The position numbers and the translations under genes were made by a program. Below, piece by piece: positions 1-6,884 of a stretch of DNA of 7,190 nucleotides. Where the stretch lies: positions 1 through 7,190 of the forward strand of contig CAYUZN010000097.1 of assembly GCA_964449295.1 (NCBI GenBank), given 5' to 3'. This stretch comes from CANJJB01 sp964449295 (GTDB lineage Bacteria; Chlamydiota; Chlamydiia; Chlamydiales; Rhabdochlamydiaceae). Position 1 is the stretch's first letter. Every line of letters starts with the position of its first letter. The notes under the pieces are model-generated. The model ran no database searches. It saw only the letters and a list, made by a program, of their open reading frames with translations, and had not been told where the DNA came from.

Positions 1-1068
1 AAATTGAATTTGAAAGAAGCGGTCATCAAGATCCAAGTTCATGCCGGTGGTAGAGGAAAGGGAGGTGGCGTTAAATTTGCAAAAACGCCTGAAGAGATTG
101 CTCTATTCACAACTCAGCTTTTAAGCATGAAACTTGTCAATAATCAAACAGGTCCAAAAGGCGTGATTGCCCATAAAGTTTTAATTTCAAAACCAGTTGA
201 TATCGACAAAGAGTACTACTTAGGTGCCATTATCGATAGGAATAAAGCTTGTCCTATTTTGATGGTCTCACCCGAAGGGGGGATGGAAATTGAAGAGATT
301 GCTGAAAAACACCCCGATAAAATCCTGAAAATTCCTATCGAGCTTGATGGCAGTATACGTCCTTATCATTTGGTTTATTTTGCCAAGTTTATGGGATGGA
401 CAGGGGATATTGCCAAAGCTGGGATAGATATTGCTAAGGCGCTTAGTAAAGCCTTTATTCAAAAAGATGCCTCTTTACTAGAGATTAACCCACTTGTTTT
501 ATCTAAAGATAAAAAACTGTGGGCACTCGATGCGAAGCTCAGTGTCGATGATAACGCACTGTATCGTCAACCTGAAATGGCTGGATTTTACGATCCTACG
601 CAACTCTCTCCTAATGAAGTGGAAGCTAAACACCACGATCTTGCTTACATCGCTCTTGAAGGCACTATCGGCTGTATGGTCAACGGAGCAGGACTTGCTA
701 TGGCAACTATGGATCTGATCAAACATTGTGGAGGCAAGCCTGCTAACTTTCTCGATGTGGGAGGAGGTGCAACAGCTGATAAAATATCTGCAGGATTTAA
801 GATTCTTGTCTCAGATCCTCATGTGAAGGCGGTTCTTGTCAATATTTTTGGAGGTATCATGAACTGTGCTACAATTGCAGAGGGAATTCTGTCTGCAGCT
901 GAACACATATCTCTTAAGATTCCACTTGTCGTGCGCATGGAAGGAACGAACGTCGAAGAGGGAAGAGAGATGCTAGCAAAATCAAATCTTAAAATCACGG
1001 CAGCAAATAGTTTAGAAGAGGCTGCTGAAAAAATTGTCAAGGTATTACATGGGCATTCTCATCAATAA
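1..1068 (+). CDS. sucC: Succinyl-CoA synthetase beta subunit, 5'-truncated by window edge
   Basis: Beta subunit of succinyl-CoA synthetase (ADP/GDP-forming), which with SucD interconverts succinyl-CoA and succinate with substrate-level phosphorylation in the cytoplasmic TCA cycle. About 355 residues are visible. By comparison with E. coli SucC from memory (388 residues), roughly the first 36 are missing, so the frame is open from base 1 and the TTG at base 4 is not a true start. Visible landmarks are the ATP-grasp segment QVHAGGRGKGGGVK, the metal-ligand segments LEINPLVL and LDAKLSVDDNALYRQP, and the C-terminal ligase domain with GCMVNGAGLAMATMD, NFLDVGGGAT and VLVNIFGGIMNC. The gene ends in TAA at 1066-1068, inside the start of sucD, which implies translational coupling. 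No frameshift or missing catalytic segment is seen. The identification is secure. Confidence 0.97.
   Translation, partial: KLNLKEAVIKIQVHAGGRGKGGGVKFAKTPEEIALFTTQLLSMKLVNNQTGPKGVIAHKVLISKPVDIDKEYYLGAIIDRNKACPILMVSPEGGMEIEEIAEKHPDKILKIPIELDGSIRPYHLVYFAKFMGWTGDIAKAGIDIAKALSKAFIQKDASLLEINPLVLSKDKKLWALDAKLSVDDNALYRQPEMAGFYDPTQLSPNEVEAKHHDLAYIALEGTIGCMVNGAGLAMATMDLIKHCGGKPANFLDVGGGATADKISAGFKILVSDPHVKAVLVNIFGGIMNCATIAEGILSAAEHISLKIPLVVRMEGTNVEEGREMLAKSNLKITAANSLEEAAEKIVKVLHGHSHQ
1039..1042 (+). promoter_or_regulatory. Ribosome binding site that selects the sucD start
   Basis: AAGG lies inside the sucC coding region, six bases before ATG 1049. Its spacing supports this ATG over the in-frame TTG at 1034, which would add five residues not found at the N-terminus of the family. 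Confidence 0.6.
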
Positions 1069-1933
1069 AAAGACGCGTGTGATCACGCAAGGTATTTCCG
1101 GAAAATCAGGAAGCTTCCACACGGAGCAATGTCTTCTGTATGGATCAGATTTTGTCGCAGGTGTGACTCCTGGAAAAGGGGGGCAAGAGGCTTGCGGGCT
1201 GCCTATTTTTGATACGGTATATGAAGCTAAGCAAGTTCATAAGCCTGATGCGACGATGATTTTTGTGCCAGCCCCGTTTGCTGCGGATGCCATTTTAGAA
1301 GCAGAAGATGCAGGCATCCCTCTCATTGTGTGTATCACAGAAGGGATCCCTATTCGGGATATGCTGGAAGTGTCACGCGTGATGAAAGCCTCTCGCAAAA
1401 GTCGTCTAATTGGACCTAATTGTCCAGGCCTTATCACGGTTGGTGATTGTAAAATTGGCATTATGCCAGGCTATATTCACAAAAGAGGGAAAATTGGGAT
1501 TGTCTCAAGATCGGGCACCTTAACGTATGAAGCTGTGTGGCAGACAACTCTTTTAGGGCTTGGCCAAACAACATGTGTTGGCATTGGGGGTGATCCTCTC
1601 AATGGAACAAATTTTATCGATGTGCTCAAACTCTTCGACCAAGATCTTGAAACAGAAGGTGTACTCCTTATTGGAGAGATCGGAGGAGATGCTGAAGAGC
1701 AGGCAGCGGAGTGGATTAAAAATCATAGCAGGAAGCCTGTAGCTGCCTTTATTGCTGGGATGACAGCGCCTCAAGGGCGCAGAATGGGACATGCTGGTGC
1801 AATTGTCTCTGGTGGAAAAGGGACTGCAAAAGGTAAGATAGACCTATTAAAAAAAGCAGGTGTTGTCATTGCAGAAACCCCTGCCCATATGGGCAGAGCC
1901 ATGATGGATGCCTTATCATCTAGAGATAAGTAA
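1049..1933 (+). CDS. sucD: Succinyl-CoA synthetase alpha subunit
   Basis: Alpha subunit of succinyl-CoA synthetase, 294 residues, close to the usual length of about 290. It binds CoA through an N-terminal Rossmann domain and carries the phosphorylated catalytic histidine. Visible landmarks are the N-terminal ITQGISGKSGSFHTEQ, VTPGKGG, VPAPFAADAILEA, ITEGIP, IGPNCPG (Cys125), SRSGTLTYEA, CVGIGGDP and RRMGHAGAI with the active-site His248. A longer frame begins at TTG 1034, but the ATG at 1049 is preferred: it gives MGILINKKTRVI, which aligns with E. coli MSILIDKNTKVI, and AAGG lies six bases upstream. The gene overlaps the sucC end by 20 bases, as expected for co-translated subunits of one complex, and is followed without a gap by the M50 protease gene. 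Confidence 0.97.
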   Translation: MGILINKKTRVITQGISGKSGSFHTEQCLLYGSDFVAGVTPGKGGQEACGLPIFDTVYEAKQVHKPDATMIFVPAPFAADAILEAEDAGIPLIVCITEGIPIRDMLEVSRVMKASRKSRLIGPNCPGLITVGDCKIGIMPGYIHKRGKIGIVSRSGTLTYEAVWQTTLLGLGQTTCVGIGGDPLNGTNFIDVLKLFDQDLETEGVLLIGEIGGDAEEQAAEWIKNHSRKPVAAFIAGMTAPQGRRMGHAGAIVSGGKGTAKGKIDLLKKAGVVIAETPAHMGRAMMDALSSRDK

Positions 1934-3082
1934 ATGATTAGAATTCCTGGAAGAATCCCGATTGTGATTTTTCCTGCATTTTGGATTTTTTCTTTTTTAA
2001 TCGCTCTCTTTATCAGTGGTGGTGATTTTCTCCAGATGTTTATCTGGGTAGGTGTTATTTTTATCTCTGTTCTTTGTCATGAACTTGGGCATGCTCTCAC
2101 GGCTTCTTGTTTTGGAAGACAATGCCATATAGAACTTGTGGCTATGGGGGGACTAACACACCATGATGGAGAGGCTCTCTCTTTTTGGAAGCAATTTCTC
2201 ATCACCTTGAATGGCCCTATTTTCGGGTTTCTCCTTGGCCTTGCAGCGTATTTTCTCGCAGCAGCTCCTCAGATCACATCTCTTCCTTTAAAAGCGTTTT
2301 TGATCAGTGTAAGAGATATCAACTGGTTTTGGACAGCTGTCAATCTTTTGCCCATTTTGCCTTTAGATGGAGGACAGCTTTTAAGAATTCTCTTGGAAAA
2401 ATTATTTCATGCTAAAGGTGTGAGACTAGCATTTTTTTTCAGTATGATCGCAGCTCTGACTATCAGCTTAGGGTTGTTTTTAGTGCATCAACTACTGGCT
2501 GGTGCCATTTTGTTTCTTTTTGCCTTTGAGAGTTTTAATGGATTTCGTAAAACGCGCCATCTCAAAGAGAGTGATCGCAATTTGGCATTTAAGGATGAGC
2601 TTTTACATGCCGAGATGCACTTACAAGAAGGGCACAAACAAGAAGCTTTGACAGCTTTTGAAAAGTTAAGAGATGAGACTAAAGAAGGGCTTATTTATGT
2701 GATGGCAACTCAATACGCCTCTTTTCTCAATTATGAACTAGGAAGAAAAAAAGAAGCTTACGAGGCTCTAAAATCTCTCAAAGATAAGCTTGATCCACAA
2801 GGCATCTGCCTTCTACATAAAGTTGCTTTTGAAGAGAATGATTTTGCACTCGTCTCGGAACTGTCTGGATCTGTATTTCAGTTGATTGCTGATGTTGAAG
2901 TGACTTTAAGAAATGCAGAAGCAGCAGCTTCTTTAAATCAAGTCAAGGCTGCCATCGGCTGGCTTGAAACAGCCTTAACTTTGGGTGTTGTTGATCTCAA
3001 AAATGTGATCACAAGTAAAAACTTCGATGGCATTCGCAGTGATCCTGCTTTCCACCTGTTTGTTTCGCACTTGCCTAGTTAA
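1934..3082 (+). CDS. M50-family (site-2 protease / SpoIVFB-like) membrane metalloprotease with helical C-terminal extension
   Basis: A predicted inner-membrane zinc metalloprotease of 382 residues that would cleave substrates within or near the membrane. Hydrophobic helices lie near residues 10-28 and 34-50. The zinc motif HELGH is at residues 49-53 (H49, E50, H53), followed by the MGGLTHHDGE turn, helices near 88-110, and the second M50 signature NLLPILPLDGGQ (N137, D145). Two further hydrophobic helices span about 164-200. The polar part from about residue 215 is rich in amphipathic helices with a TPR-like rhythm (LLHAEMHLQEGHKQEALTAF) and ends in GIRSDPAFHLF, similar to the ends of TPR-type proteins. 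This architecture fits a stand-alone SpoIVFB-like protease; no PDZ domain is seen between the motifs, unlike RseP. The ATG directly follows the sucD TAA, so translation is probably coupled. The substrate is unknown. The protease family call is firm, the TPR call tentative. Confidence 0.88.
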   Translation: MIRIPGRIPIVIFPAFWIFSFLIALFISGGDFLQMFIWVGVIFISVLCHELGHALTASCFGRQCHIELVAMGGLTHHDGEALSFWKQFLITLNGPIFGFLLGLAAYFLAAAPQITSLPLKAFLISVRDINWFWTAVNLLPILPLDGGQLLRILLEKLFHAKGVRLAFFFSMIAALTISLGLFLVHQLLAGAILFLFAFESFNGFRKTRHLKESDRNLAFKDELLHAEMHLQEGHKQEALTAFEKLRDETKEGLIYVMATQYASFLNYELGRKKEAYEALKSLKDKLDPQGICLLHKVAFEENDFALVSELSGSVFQLIADVEVTLRNAEAAASLNQVKAAIGWLETALTLGVVDLKNVITSKNFDGIRSDPAFHLFVSHLPS

Positions 3083-3704
3083 AATGTTTGGATTGTTCTT
3101 GTGTTTTGTCTAACTTAACTCCAGGCCGCATACCTGTGCACGCAGTATCTGTCTCTAAATTATTTGAAGTAACTTCATATTTCCAAATAGTCACAGTTGA
3201 TTTCTGAAGATCTGTGATGAGAACTTTACAAGAGGAGTTTGCTGCAAGTGCTTGTCGAGTAAGAGGAGTGGAAGTTCCAGAATTTTTTATAACACATGTA
3301 TTACTTAACTCCTTAATGAGAGATGTATTTGCCGAGATCTGTATCCAATCAATACAACCCAAGACGATAGCGATATACTGACAGGGAAAAAGATGTCTCG
3401 AAATAGAAAAAACAAAAAGCGCACAATATGTTATAAGACTATAAAACTTATGCTGATTATGTCTTTCAAGCAAATTAACAATTTCTATATTTCTGTTATT
3501 ATTATTTTCTAGGCTTTTTTGGGGGTTTTCTAAGTTTTCGAACTTATCTAAGCTGAGAGATTGTATTTGTGTAAATGTATTTTTCTTTAATTTTTGAATG
3601 ACGAGTTTGTTGATGATCACAACGACTACGCAAGCCACCATCAAATCTCCTTTAGAGATGTTTGAAAACTGAGCAGATGCAGATAAAGAAATAGGATTAG
3701 TCAT
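3075..3704 (-). CDS. Hypothetical membrane-associated protein with paired hydrophobic segments; Inc-like character possible
   Basis: I do not recognise this 209-residue protein. It has a hydrophobic stretch at residues 21-36 (LMVACVVVVIINKLVI), a polar asparagine-rich linker (SLENNNNRN near 64-72), and two close hydrophobic stretches at about 87-101 and 107-123 separated by RHLFP. The C-terminal portion from about 125 is soluble-looking and cysteine-containing, and has no known motif. There is no cleavable signal peptide. A closely spaced hydrophobic pair flanked by soluble regions recalls chlamydial inclusion membrane (Inc) proteins, but that class is defined by shape rather than sequence, so this is inference only. 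The start at ATG 3704 is well supported by a near-perfect Shine-Dalgarno sequence. The stop overlaps the M50 gene tail to tail by 8 bases. It could share a transcript with the transporter upstream or use its own promoter. That it is a real gene is likely; its function is unknown. Confidence 0.7.
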   Translation of the reverse strand: MTNPISLSASAQFSNISKGDLMVACVVVVIINKLVIQKLKKNTFTQIQSLSLDKFENLENPQKSLENNNNRNIEIVNLLERHNQHKFYSLITYCALFVFSISRHLFPCQYIAIVLGCIDWIQISANTSLIKELSNTCVIKNSGTSTPLTRQALAANSSCKVLITDLQKSTVTIWKYEVTSNNLETDTACTGMRPGVKLDKTQEQSKHFN

Positions 3705-3710
3705 AGAATA

Positions 3711-3719
3711 CCCTCCTTT
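3711..3719 (-). promoter_or_regulatory. Strong ribosome binding site for the 209-residue protein
   Basis: On the minus strand this reads AAAGGAGGG, six bases before ATG 3704. It is the best Shine-Dalgarno match in the window. It fixes the start and argues that this otherwise anonymous frame is translated. Confidence 0.75.
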
Positions 3720-3729
3720 AGAAGCGGAA

Positions 3730-3759
3730 AAAATACTTCATTTCCCCCCTTGTTGTAAA
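3730..3759 (-). promoter_or_regulatory. Possible sigma-66/70-type promoter for the 209-residue protein
   Basis: Minus strand: TTTACA (3759-3754, five of six to TTGACA) and TATTTT (3735-3730, four of six to TATAAT) are separated by 18 bases, upstream of the ribosome binding site. It lies in the 72-base gap after the transporter gene, so the last gene could be transcribed independently. The -10 match is modest. Confidence 0.35.
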
Positions 3760-3776
3760 CAAAATTGGAAGATTGT

Positions 3777-4715
3777 TTAAGTTATGGCAACTGGTTTGGA
3801 TTGAGTGATATAGCCTTGCTTGAGTTCTGCAGAGTAGACAATCCAAAGACCTAAAGAGACAAGGGCTGTTGAGAGAAAAATAACCCATGAGATGGGCTCT
3901 CCTAAAAAGAGAAAGCCGTGGAATGAAGCAAATATAGGACTTAAAAGACCTAGGAAAGAGAGAAAAGTGGCAGTGAATTTCTTAAGCATCATACCATAGA
4001 GATTGTAGCAGAGAATATTGGAAACAAACGTCATGATGAGTGTCCATCCGATAAAAGGTGCAAAATTGTGCACGGCAACGGGCAGCGGATTCCAAGATTC
4101 AGAAAATAGTGAATGGACAAGAGCAAGACCTCCTCCGAAAAGCATACTCATGCCGTTTGCCATGACAGGAGAGACCATTTGATCTTTGACAGTGAGACGT
4201 AAAATCACCCATCCATAGACAGAGCAAAGGGCAGCGCCCATCATAGCAAGTGCTGGCCAAGACAGAAATCCCCAGACATTCCAGATTTCTTCAGAACCTG
4301 TTTGGTAATAAAGAACAGGGATAAGACCAACAACTCCCAGTGATAGCCCAATCCATTTTTTGATGTTCATTCTCTCACCAAAATGAAGGTAAGAGAAAAA
4401 AGCTGCAAAAAAGGGAGACAAGCTATAGATAAAGCAGGCTTTAGCAGAGGGTAAATATTGAAGCGCCCAAAATTCTAAAATGTTGGTCAGATAGATGCTA
4501 AAAAGAGCCAGTAGAGCGAGTGAAAAAATCTGCTTTTTTTGTAATTTAAAAGAGGATCTTTTTGTCAGAGCAAGATAAGAGAGCAGAAGAAGCCCTGCCA
4601 GCAGCATGCGTGCGCTGGTTAGAAAGATAGGGGGGCTGTACGCAAGGGCAACTTTTGCCATTGAGAACATGCTTGACCACAGCCCATACATTAAAATAAC
4701 AACTATAATAGACAT
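3777..4715 (-). CDS. EamA / DMT-superfamily transporter, ten predicted membrane helices
   Basis: A 312-residue inner-membrane transporter with the two-repeat EamA layout of the drug/metabolite transporter superfamily. Helices are visible near residues 1-20, 30-50, 62-82, 90-110, 119-137, 148-172, 184-202, 216-238, 250-270 and 275-294. The first repeat ends in FGERMNIKKWIGLSLGVVG (about 112-130), the usual SPFFAAFFSYL-x-FGER pattern. The second has LGLLSPIFASF followed by FLGEPI (about 256-275). Length is typical for ten-helix members. Known cargoes in this superfamily range from amino acids and nucleotide sugars to S-adenosylmethionine, and chlamydiae are reported to use a DMT protein for S-adenosylmethionine uptake. 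The sequence here does not reveal the substrate. It lies 45 bases downstream of htrA on the same strand, with a strong palindrome in between. ATG 4715 is chosen because AGGG lies six bases upstream; the later in-frame ATG at residue 9 would remove most of helix 1. Confidence 0.9.
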   Translation of the reverse strand: MSIIVVILMYGLWSSMFSMAKVALAYSPPIFLTSARMLLAGLLLLSYLALTKRSSFKLQKKQIFSLALLALFSIYLTNILEFWALQYLPSAKACFIYSLSPFFAAFFSYLHFGERMNIKKWIGLSLGVVGLIPVLYYQTGSEEIWNVWGFLSWPALAMMGAALCSVYGWVILRLTVKDQMVSPVMANGMSMLFGGGLALVHSLFSESWNPLPVAVHNFAPFIGWTLIMTFVSNILCYNLYGMMLKKFTATFLSFLGLLSPIFASFHGFLFLGEPISWVIFLSTALVSLGLWIVYSAELKQGYITQSKPVAIT

Positions 4716-4719
4716 CCAG

Positions 4720-4758
4720 ATCCCTAAAATAAGCTATTATAATAGCTTATTTTGGGAT
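4720..4758 (-). terminator. Long palindrome between htrA and the transporter: terminator or RBS-occluding hairpin
   Basis: Bases 4726-4753 are a 28-bp perfect palindrome centred on 4739/4740. The flanks 4720-4724 and 4754-4758 also pair if T4725 is bulged, giving a stem of about 18 bp. It begins three bases after the htrA stop codon and ends four bases before the transporter ATG. Read on the minus strand the stem closes with TTTT and then AGGGAT, so it resembles an intrinsic terminator, but the U run is inside the stem and short. The same pairing buries the AGGG ribosome binding site of the transporter. The palindrome centre also contains TATAAT on both strands, so a -10 element is possible. 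Which role applies cannot be told from sequence. Confidence 0.6.
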
Positions 4759-4760
4759 TA

Positions 4761-6212
4761 CTACTCAAGTCTGATAGAGACAAATTTGACGACAGCCCCT
4801 TGGCGCATGAGAAGGACAATCCGTTTGGTTTTGGCAGCTTCTTTCAAATTTTCATTATATTCTGTCATGTTGGAAACTTTTTTGCGATTAATCTCAACAA
4901 TCAAACAACCAGGGCGAATGCCTCCATTAGCACCAGGAGATCCTGGTTTGACTTTGGTGACTACAACGCCCATCTCTCCTTGAGTATAGCCTAATTGTTT
5001 AGAGAGTTGAGGAGTAAGTTCTTGAACCTCAATACCCAGTTTTTGATCTAATACACCTGGAGTAGCATTATTAGTTGACAGTGTTCCTAGGGTTACAGAT
5101 ATATTTAAAATTTGATTTTTCCGATTGATCTTAAGTTTGACAACAGAACCTGGGTTCATCAAAGCAATATCATTGCGGAATCCTTGGAATGTTTTAATCG
5201 GAGTGCCATTATATTCTAAAATAATATCACCCTGTTTTAGGCCGGCTTGATCAGCTGGAGATCCTTTAGAGACGTCGGCAACAAGAGCTCCTTCCACTTT
5301 ATCGAGGTTAAATCCTTCGGCAATGTCTTTATCAACAGGTTGCAACGTGACTCCTAAGAAACCTCGTGTGACAGAGCCTTTTTCGATGAGCTGTTGCATC
5401 ACATTTTTTGCCATGTTACTTGGGATGGCAAGGCCGATGCCCATAAAGCCACCAGAACGAGAGATGATTACTGTATTAATGCCGATCACTTCTCCTCTGA
5501 TATTTAATAGAGGTCCGCCTGAATTACCTGGATTGATGGCAGCATCGGTTTGGATGAAATCTTCGTAATCAGCAATTTGAAGTTGTCTTTTTTTGCCACT
5601 CACAATGCCATGCGTGACAGAGGCATCAAGAGCAAAAGGGCTGCCGATTGCCATCACATCTTCAGCAATTCTTAAGTCGTCTGAATTGCCAAACTTTAAA
5701 AAAGGGAAATTTTTTCCTTCAATTTTGATAACGGCAATATCGGTATTGGGATCTGTTCCTACAAGAGTGGCAGGTAAAATCTGACCATTATTAAGTGTGA
5801 CATCTATTTTACTTGATCCTTTGACAACATGAGAGTTGGTGAAAATATAACCATCTGCAGAGACAATAAATCCTGATCCTTGACCTATTTGTGGTTGAGG
5901 TGGTTGAGGTCTGCCAAAAGGACTGCCAAAAAAGCGGTTGAAATCATCATCAGGCGCATTAAAAGGGCTATCACCATAACCAAAAGGGAAAGAGTTATCA
6001 TCACCATTTTCAAGTTCAACTTTAATAAAGACAACGCCAGGAATTGCTTTTTCAGCGATGTTTGATCTAGCTTGAGAGACTGCTTGCGCAATCTCCTCGG
6101 GAGAACATGTGCATTTGGGTTTTAATTGAGAAGTTTGAGACTCTGCCTGTATAGAATAAGAAAGAAAAGAACAGATAAAGGTCAGCGCAATCAGTGTGGG
6201 TTTAAAAGTCAT
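4761..6212 (-). CDS. htrA: HtrA/DegP-type periplasmic serine protease and chaperone
   Basis: A 483-residue S1C serine protease that degrades or holds misfolded envelope proteins in the periplasm. Residues 1-23 form a signal peptide ending SYSIQA, with cleavage likely before E24. The mature N-terminus holds a CTC cysteine pair (34-36) and a proline- and glycine-rich loop (about 72-112, GRPQPPQPQ). The catalytic triad is H128 in TNSHVV, D158 in NTDIAVIKI and S231 in NPGNSGGPL, all intact. PDZ1 spans about 285-376 (RGFLGVTLQP at its start) and PDZ2 about 391-481. Domain order and length match chlamydial HtrA (about 497 residues). The start at 6212 gives a proper signal peptide and follows GAGAGAGGA on the minus strand. 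In Chlamydia the gene follows sucD; here it is on the opposite strand with three genes between. Identification is secure. Confidence 0.96.
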   Translation of the reverse strand: MTFKPTLIALTFICSFLSYSIQAESQTSQLKPKCTCSPEEIAQAVSQARSNIAEKAIPGVVFIKVELENGDDNSFPFGYGDSPFNAPDDDFNRFFGSPFGRPQPPQPQIGQGSGFIVSADGYIFTNSHVVKGSSKIDVTLNNGQILPATLVGTDPNTDIAVIKIEGKNFPFLKFGNSDDLRIAEDVMAIGSPFALDASVTHGIVSGKKRQLQIADYEDFIQTDAAINPGNSGGPLLNIRGEVIGINTVIISRSGGFMGIGLAIPSNMAKNVMQQLIEKGSVTRGFLGVTLQPVDKDIAEGFNLDKVEGALVADVSKGSPADQAGLKQGDIILEYNGTPIKTFQGFRNDIALMNPGSVVKLKINRKNQILNISVTLGTLSTNNATPGVLDQKLGIEVQELTPQLSKQLGYTQGEMGVVVTKVKPGSPGANGGIRPGCLIVEINRKKVSNMTEYNENLKEAAKTKRIVLLMRQGAVVKFVSIRLE

Positions 6213-6231
6213 AAATCCTCTCTCTTGTAAA

Positions 6232-6258
6232 ATATTACTGTAGCACGATAGTGCACAA
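6232..6258 (-). promoter_or_regulatory. Weak candidate promoter for htrA
   Basis: On the minus strand TTGTGC (6258-6253) and TAATAT (6237-6232) stand 15 bases apart, about 20 bases before the htrA ATG. The spacing is shorter than the usual 17. The GCAC-GATA-GTGC dyad at 6243-6254 lies between and over these elements and could be an operator. This is the only plausible promoter I see in the 107-base divergent gap for htrA. Confidence 0.28.
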
Positions 6259-6304
6259 GCTTGCCACTAATTTTAAACTTGGCTGCGATTTTTTTTCTAG
6301 AGTT

Positions 6305-6313
6305 TGATATAAT
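6305..6313 (+). promoter_or_regulatory. Extended -10 promoter for the lipoprotein gene, predicting a leaderless mRNA
   Basis: The bases TGATATAAT form a perfect extended -10 element (TGnTATAAT). The ATG begins at 6320, seven bases after the element ends, which is where transcription would start. No Shine-Dalgarno sequence separates them (the gap is TAGAAA). No good -35 is found at normal spacing, consistent with an extended -10 promoter. Confidence 0.5.
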
Positions 6314-6319
6314 TAGAAA

Positions 6320-6700
6320 ATGGGAAAAAAAATTCACTTGTATGTAAGTGCTGTATTGCTACTCTCTGCGTGTTCTCCTTCTTCTTTAGATGATTTTCGT
6401 CATGAAGGGGAAGCCATTTGTAAGAAACTCACGCAAGAGCTTAGAGAAATTGACACACACGACAAGCTCATAAAAAAAGCTCCTAAACTCAAACTCTACT
6501 TCGATCAACTCGCATCTTTAATGATCGAAGTGAAAAGATTAGAACCAGACGATGTCACTCCCATCATCGATGAAGAGTCTTTGGCAAGTCAAGCTCTCTT
6601 ATATGAGCTCAAGCGAATCTACCAAATAGAAGCCGGCCGAGATATAATTGAAAAAGCTCAGAAAGAAGCTCTCATTAAATTATGGACAAGTGGAAAATAA
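6320..6700 (+). CDS. Small predicted lipoprotein, helical, function unknown
   Basis: A 126-residue protein with a type II signal peptide: basic n-region MGKKIH, hydrophobic core LYVSAVLLLSA, and lipobox LLSAC with the lipidated cysteine at residue 18. The mature part (about 109 residues) is highly charged and predicted almost entirely helical, with heptad-like stretches around 30-75 (EAICKKLTQELREID, KLKLYFDQLASLMIEVKRLE) and 90-122. It carries one more cysteine (C34) and no enzymatic motif. I do not recognise a family. It is divergent from htrA across a shared control region, so a role in the envelope is plausible but is inferred from context and lipidation only. The ATG at 6320 is preferred because it supplies the basic n-region; it has no ribosome binding site and sits just after an extended -10 element. 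Its 3' side leads directly into the repeat-bearing, GC-rich tract. Confidence 0.78.
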   Translation: MGKKIHLYVSAVLLLSACSPSSLDDFRHEGEAICKKLTQELREIDTHDKLIKKAPKLKLYFDQLASLMIEVKRLEPDDVTPIIDEESLASQALLYELKRIYQIEAGRDIIEKAQKEALIKLWTSGK

Positions 6701-6793
6701 TTAACCTTAAAGAAATAAAAGAGGCGAAATATAGACGTCGGGCACAAGCGCCCCGCGTCCCTTGCGCCTAACTAGGGCTTTGCCAAATCGATC

Positions 6794-6817
6794 CTCTGCG
6801 CAAAAGTCCGTGCAGAG
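6794..6817 (-). other. Stem-loop in the GC-rich body of the element
   Basis: Bases 6794-6801 (CTCTGCGC) pair with 6810-6817 (GTGCAGAG) to form an 8-bp stem with one G-T pair and the eight-base loop AAAAGTCC. The loop bases 6806-6809 (GTCC) could also pair with 6836-6839 (GGAC), which would make a pseudoknot or an alternative fold. This adds to the impression of a structured RNA or single-stranded DNA element. There is no U run, so it is not a terminator. Confidence 0.45.
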
Positions 6818-6884
6818 CACTGTCCTTTTTCGTTCGGACCGCTCATTAACATTCGCTTCAATTTTGCTGTGCCCTAGCGGCTAA

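Noticed and set aside
499..726. Open frames on the opposite strand and in alternative frames inside sucC and sucD
   Set aside because: They lie wholly within strongly conserved coding sequence, have no ribosome binding sites and give no recognisable protein.
1034..1048. Upstream TTG start for sucD
   Set aside because: ATG 1049 aligns with the family N-terminus and has a properly spaced AAGG.
3747..3766. TTGTT-GTA-AACAA mini-hairpin after the transporter gene
   Set aside because: Only five weak pairs with a three-base loop and no U tail; not credible as a terminator.
4752..6091. Several 60-125 codon frames overlapping htrA and the transporter
   Set aside because: Shadows of the htrA and transporter genes, whose motifs run through these stretches in the true frame.
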